This document shows positions 38,579-38,960 of a DNA stretch of 38,960 nt, piece by piece; within the stretch, counting starts at the first letter, position 1; every line of letters starts with the position of its first letter. The notes under the pieces are model-generated. The model made no database searches. It was given only the letters and a program-made list of their open reading frames with translations, and was not told the origin of the DNA. Origin of the DNA: Fibrobacterota bacterium (GTDB lineage: Bacteria > Fibrobacterota > Fibrobacteria > UBA11236); the NCBI GenBank assembly GCA_023249635.1, contig JAHFCH010000038.1:1-38960 (forward strand), written 5' to 3'. A program made the position numbers and the translations under genes.

Positions 38579-38960
38579 TTAACGCGGAAGGATACGGAAA
38601 ATCCTCGTCTGCGTCCCCTGCAGCAACAGGTAGGCGCCTTCCGGGAGATCGAGCTCCGGCAACGCACCTGCGCGGGCCGCTCCCGACCAGACGGGACGCC
38701 CCACGATGTTATACACCGTGCTGGGTACCATGCCGGTGACTGCAGGTGAAACATGAGCGGGAGGAACGCCCGTCGCCACGGGGCAACCCGGAACGCGTAC
38801 TGTATCCACCTTGGGATGCAGATCAACGTATAGGGACGATACGCGCAATTCCTCGATGGCGGGAACCGGCCCGAAAGACTTGAGCGGATCGGCCCATGCC
38901 ACCACCGCGAACGCGGTCTTGAGCACGGTCACGGTATCCTTGACCATGAAGCCCGTAAAG
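38579..38960 (-). CDS. C-terminal part of a secreted protein with a sorting-domain-like end
   Basis: The last 126 residues of a protein whose start lies beyond the right edge; no stop occurs before the edge. The first part (FGPVPAIEELRVSSLYVDL) looks like a beta-rich domain. The last 45 residues read VYNIVGRPVWSGAARAG, then LPEGAYLLLQ and a basic end TRIFRILPR. This VYdxxGRxVW...LPxGxYxL...R pattern is that of C-terminal sorting domains used by type IX secretion and of similar domains in Fibrobacterota. The protein is therefore probably secreted or surface-exposed. Function of the missing part unknown. Confidence 0.75.
   Translation of the reverse strand, partial: FTGFMVKDTVTVLKTAFAVVAWADPLKSFGPVPAIEELRVSSLYVDLHPKVDTVRVPGCPVATGVPPAHVSPAVTGMVPSTVYNIVGRPVWSGAARAGALPELDLPEGAYLLLQGTQTRIFRILPR

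Overview
This is a GC-rich, gene-dense bacterial window with no rRNA, tRNA, insertion sequence, prophage or CRISPR array that I can see. The best taxonomic clue is a secreted protein with a fibro-slime domain (25021-27231). With the FadL-type porin, several lipoproteins and a C-terminal domain resembling type IX sorting domains at the right edge, it points to a didermal member of the Fibrobacterota or a relative. The GC content looks higher than in cultured Fibrobacter, so an uncultured lineage is likely. This placement is inference.

Layout. 1-1201 (minus): a glycosyltransferase 2 fragment coupled to an SDR epimerase. 1334-6222 (plus): a membrane Ser/Thr kinase, an S45 penicillin-acylase-type hydrolase and a small membrane protein, tightly packed. 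5955-7388 (minus): an EamA/DMT transporter behind a consensus promoter, a leader with a short ORF, and an intrinsic terminator that has an alternative pairing partner; this looks like an attenuator. 7404-9176 (minus): a GT-C-like polytopic protein. 9240-10318 (plus): a UDP-apiose/xylose-synthase-like gene broken by a one-base frameshift. 10388-13338: an AlgX/AlgJ-like SGNH lipoprotein and a transglutaminase-like lipoprotein. 13404-16001: a type IV pilin-like cassette with a DUF4114-like secreted protein. 16268-17605: a DUF4062-TM-Sel1 fusion. 17721-20441: a large periplasmic TPR protein. 20432-22081 (minus): a lactonase-fold beta-propeller protein and a small unknown protein. 22272-24842: a U32 RlhA-like protein. 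25021-27231: the fibro-slime protein. 27239-29964 (minus): five packed genes including an alpha/beta hydrolase. 30049-32726: divergent SGNH lipoprotein and FadL-like porin. 32723-36656 (minus): a complete TRAP transporter with its TatT T-component. 36924-38960: a duplicated-motif protein of unknown function, a DoxX/ion-channel-like pair and the end of a secreted protein.

How the genes may work together. The left third is rich in envelope and glycan functions. The right third holds an esterase, an outer-membrane hydrophobic-compound porin and a TPR-associated TRAP transporter, which could form a path for hydrophobic organic acids. A recurring motif, TTCCTATATTTC and close variants, lies just upstream of several genes and resembles the TAnnTTTG -10 element of Bacteroidota; it is probably the housekeeping promoter element here. 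Starts were chosen by reading frame, Shine-Dalgarno-like sequence, family alignment from memory, or four-base overlaps with upstream stops. No database search was run.
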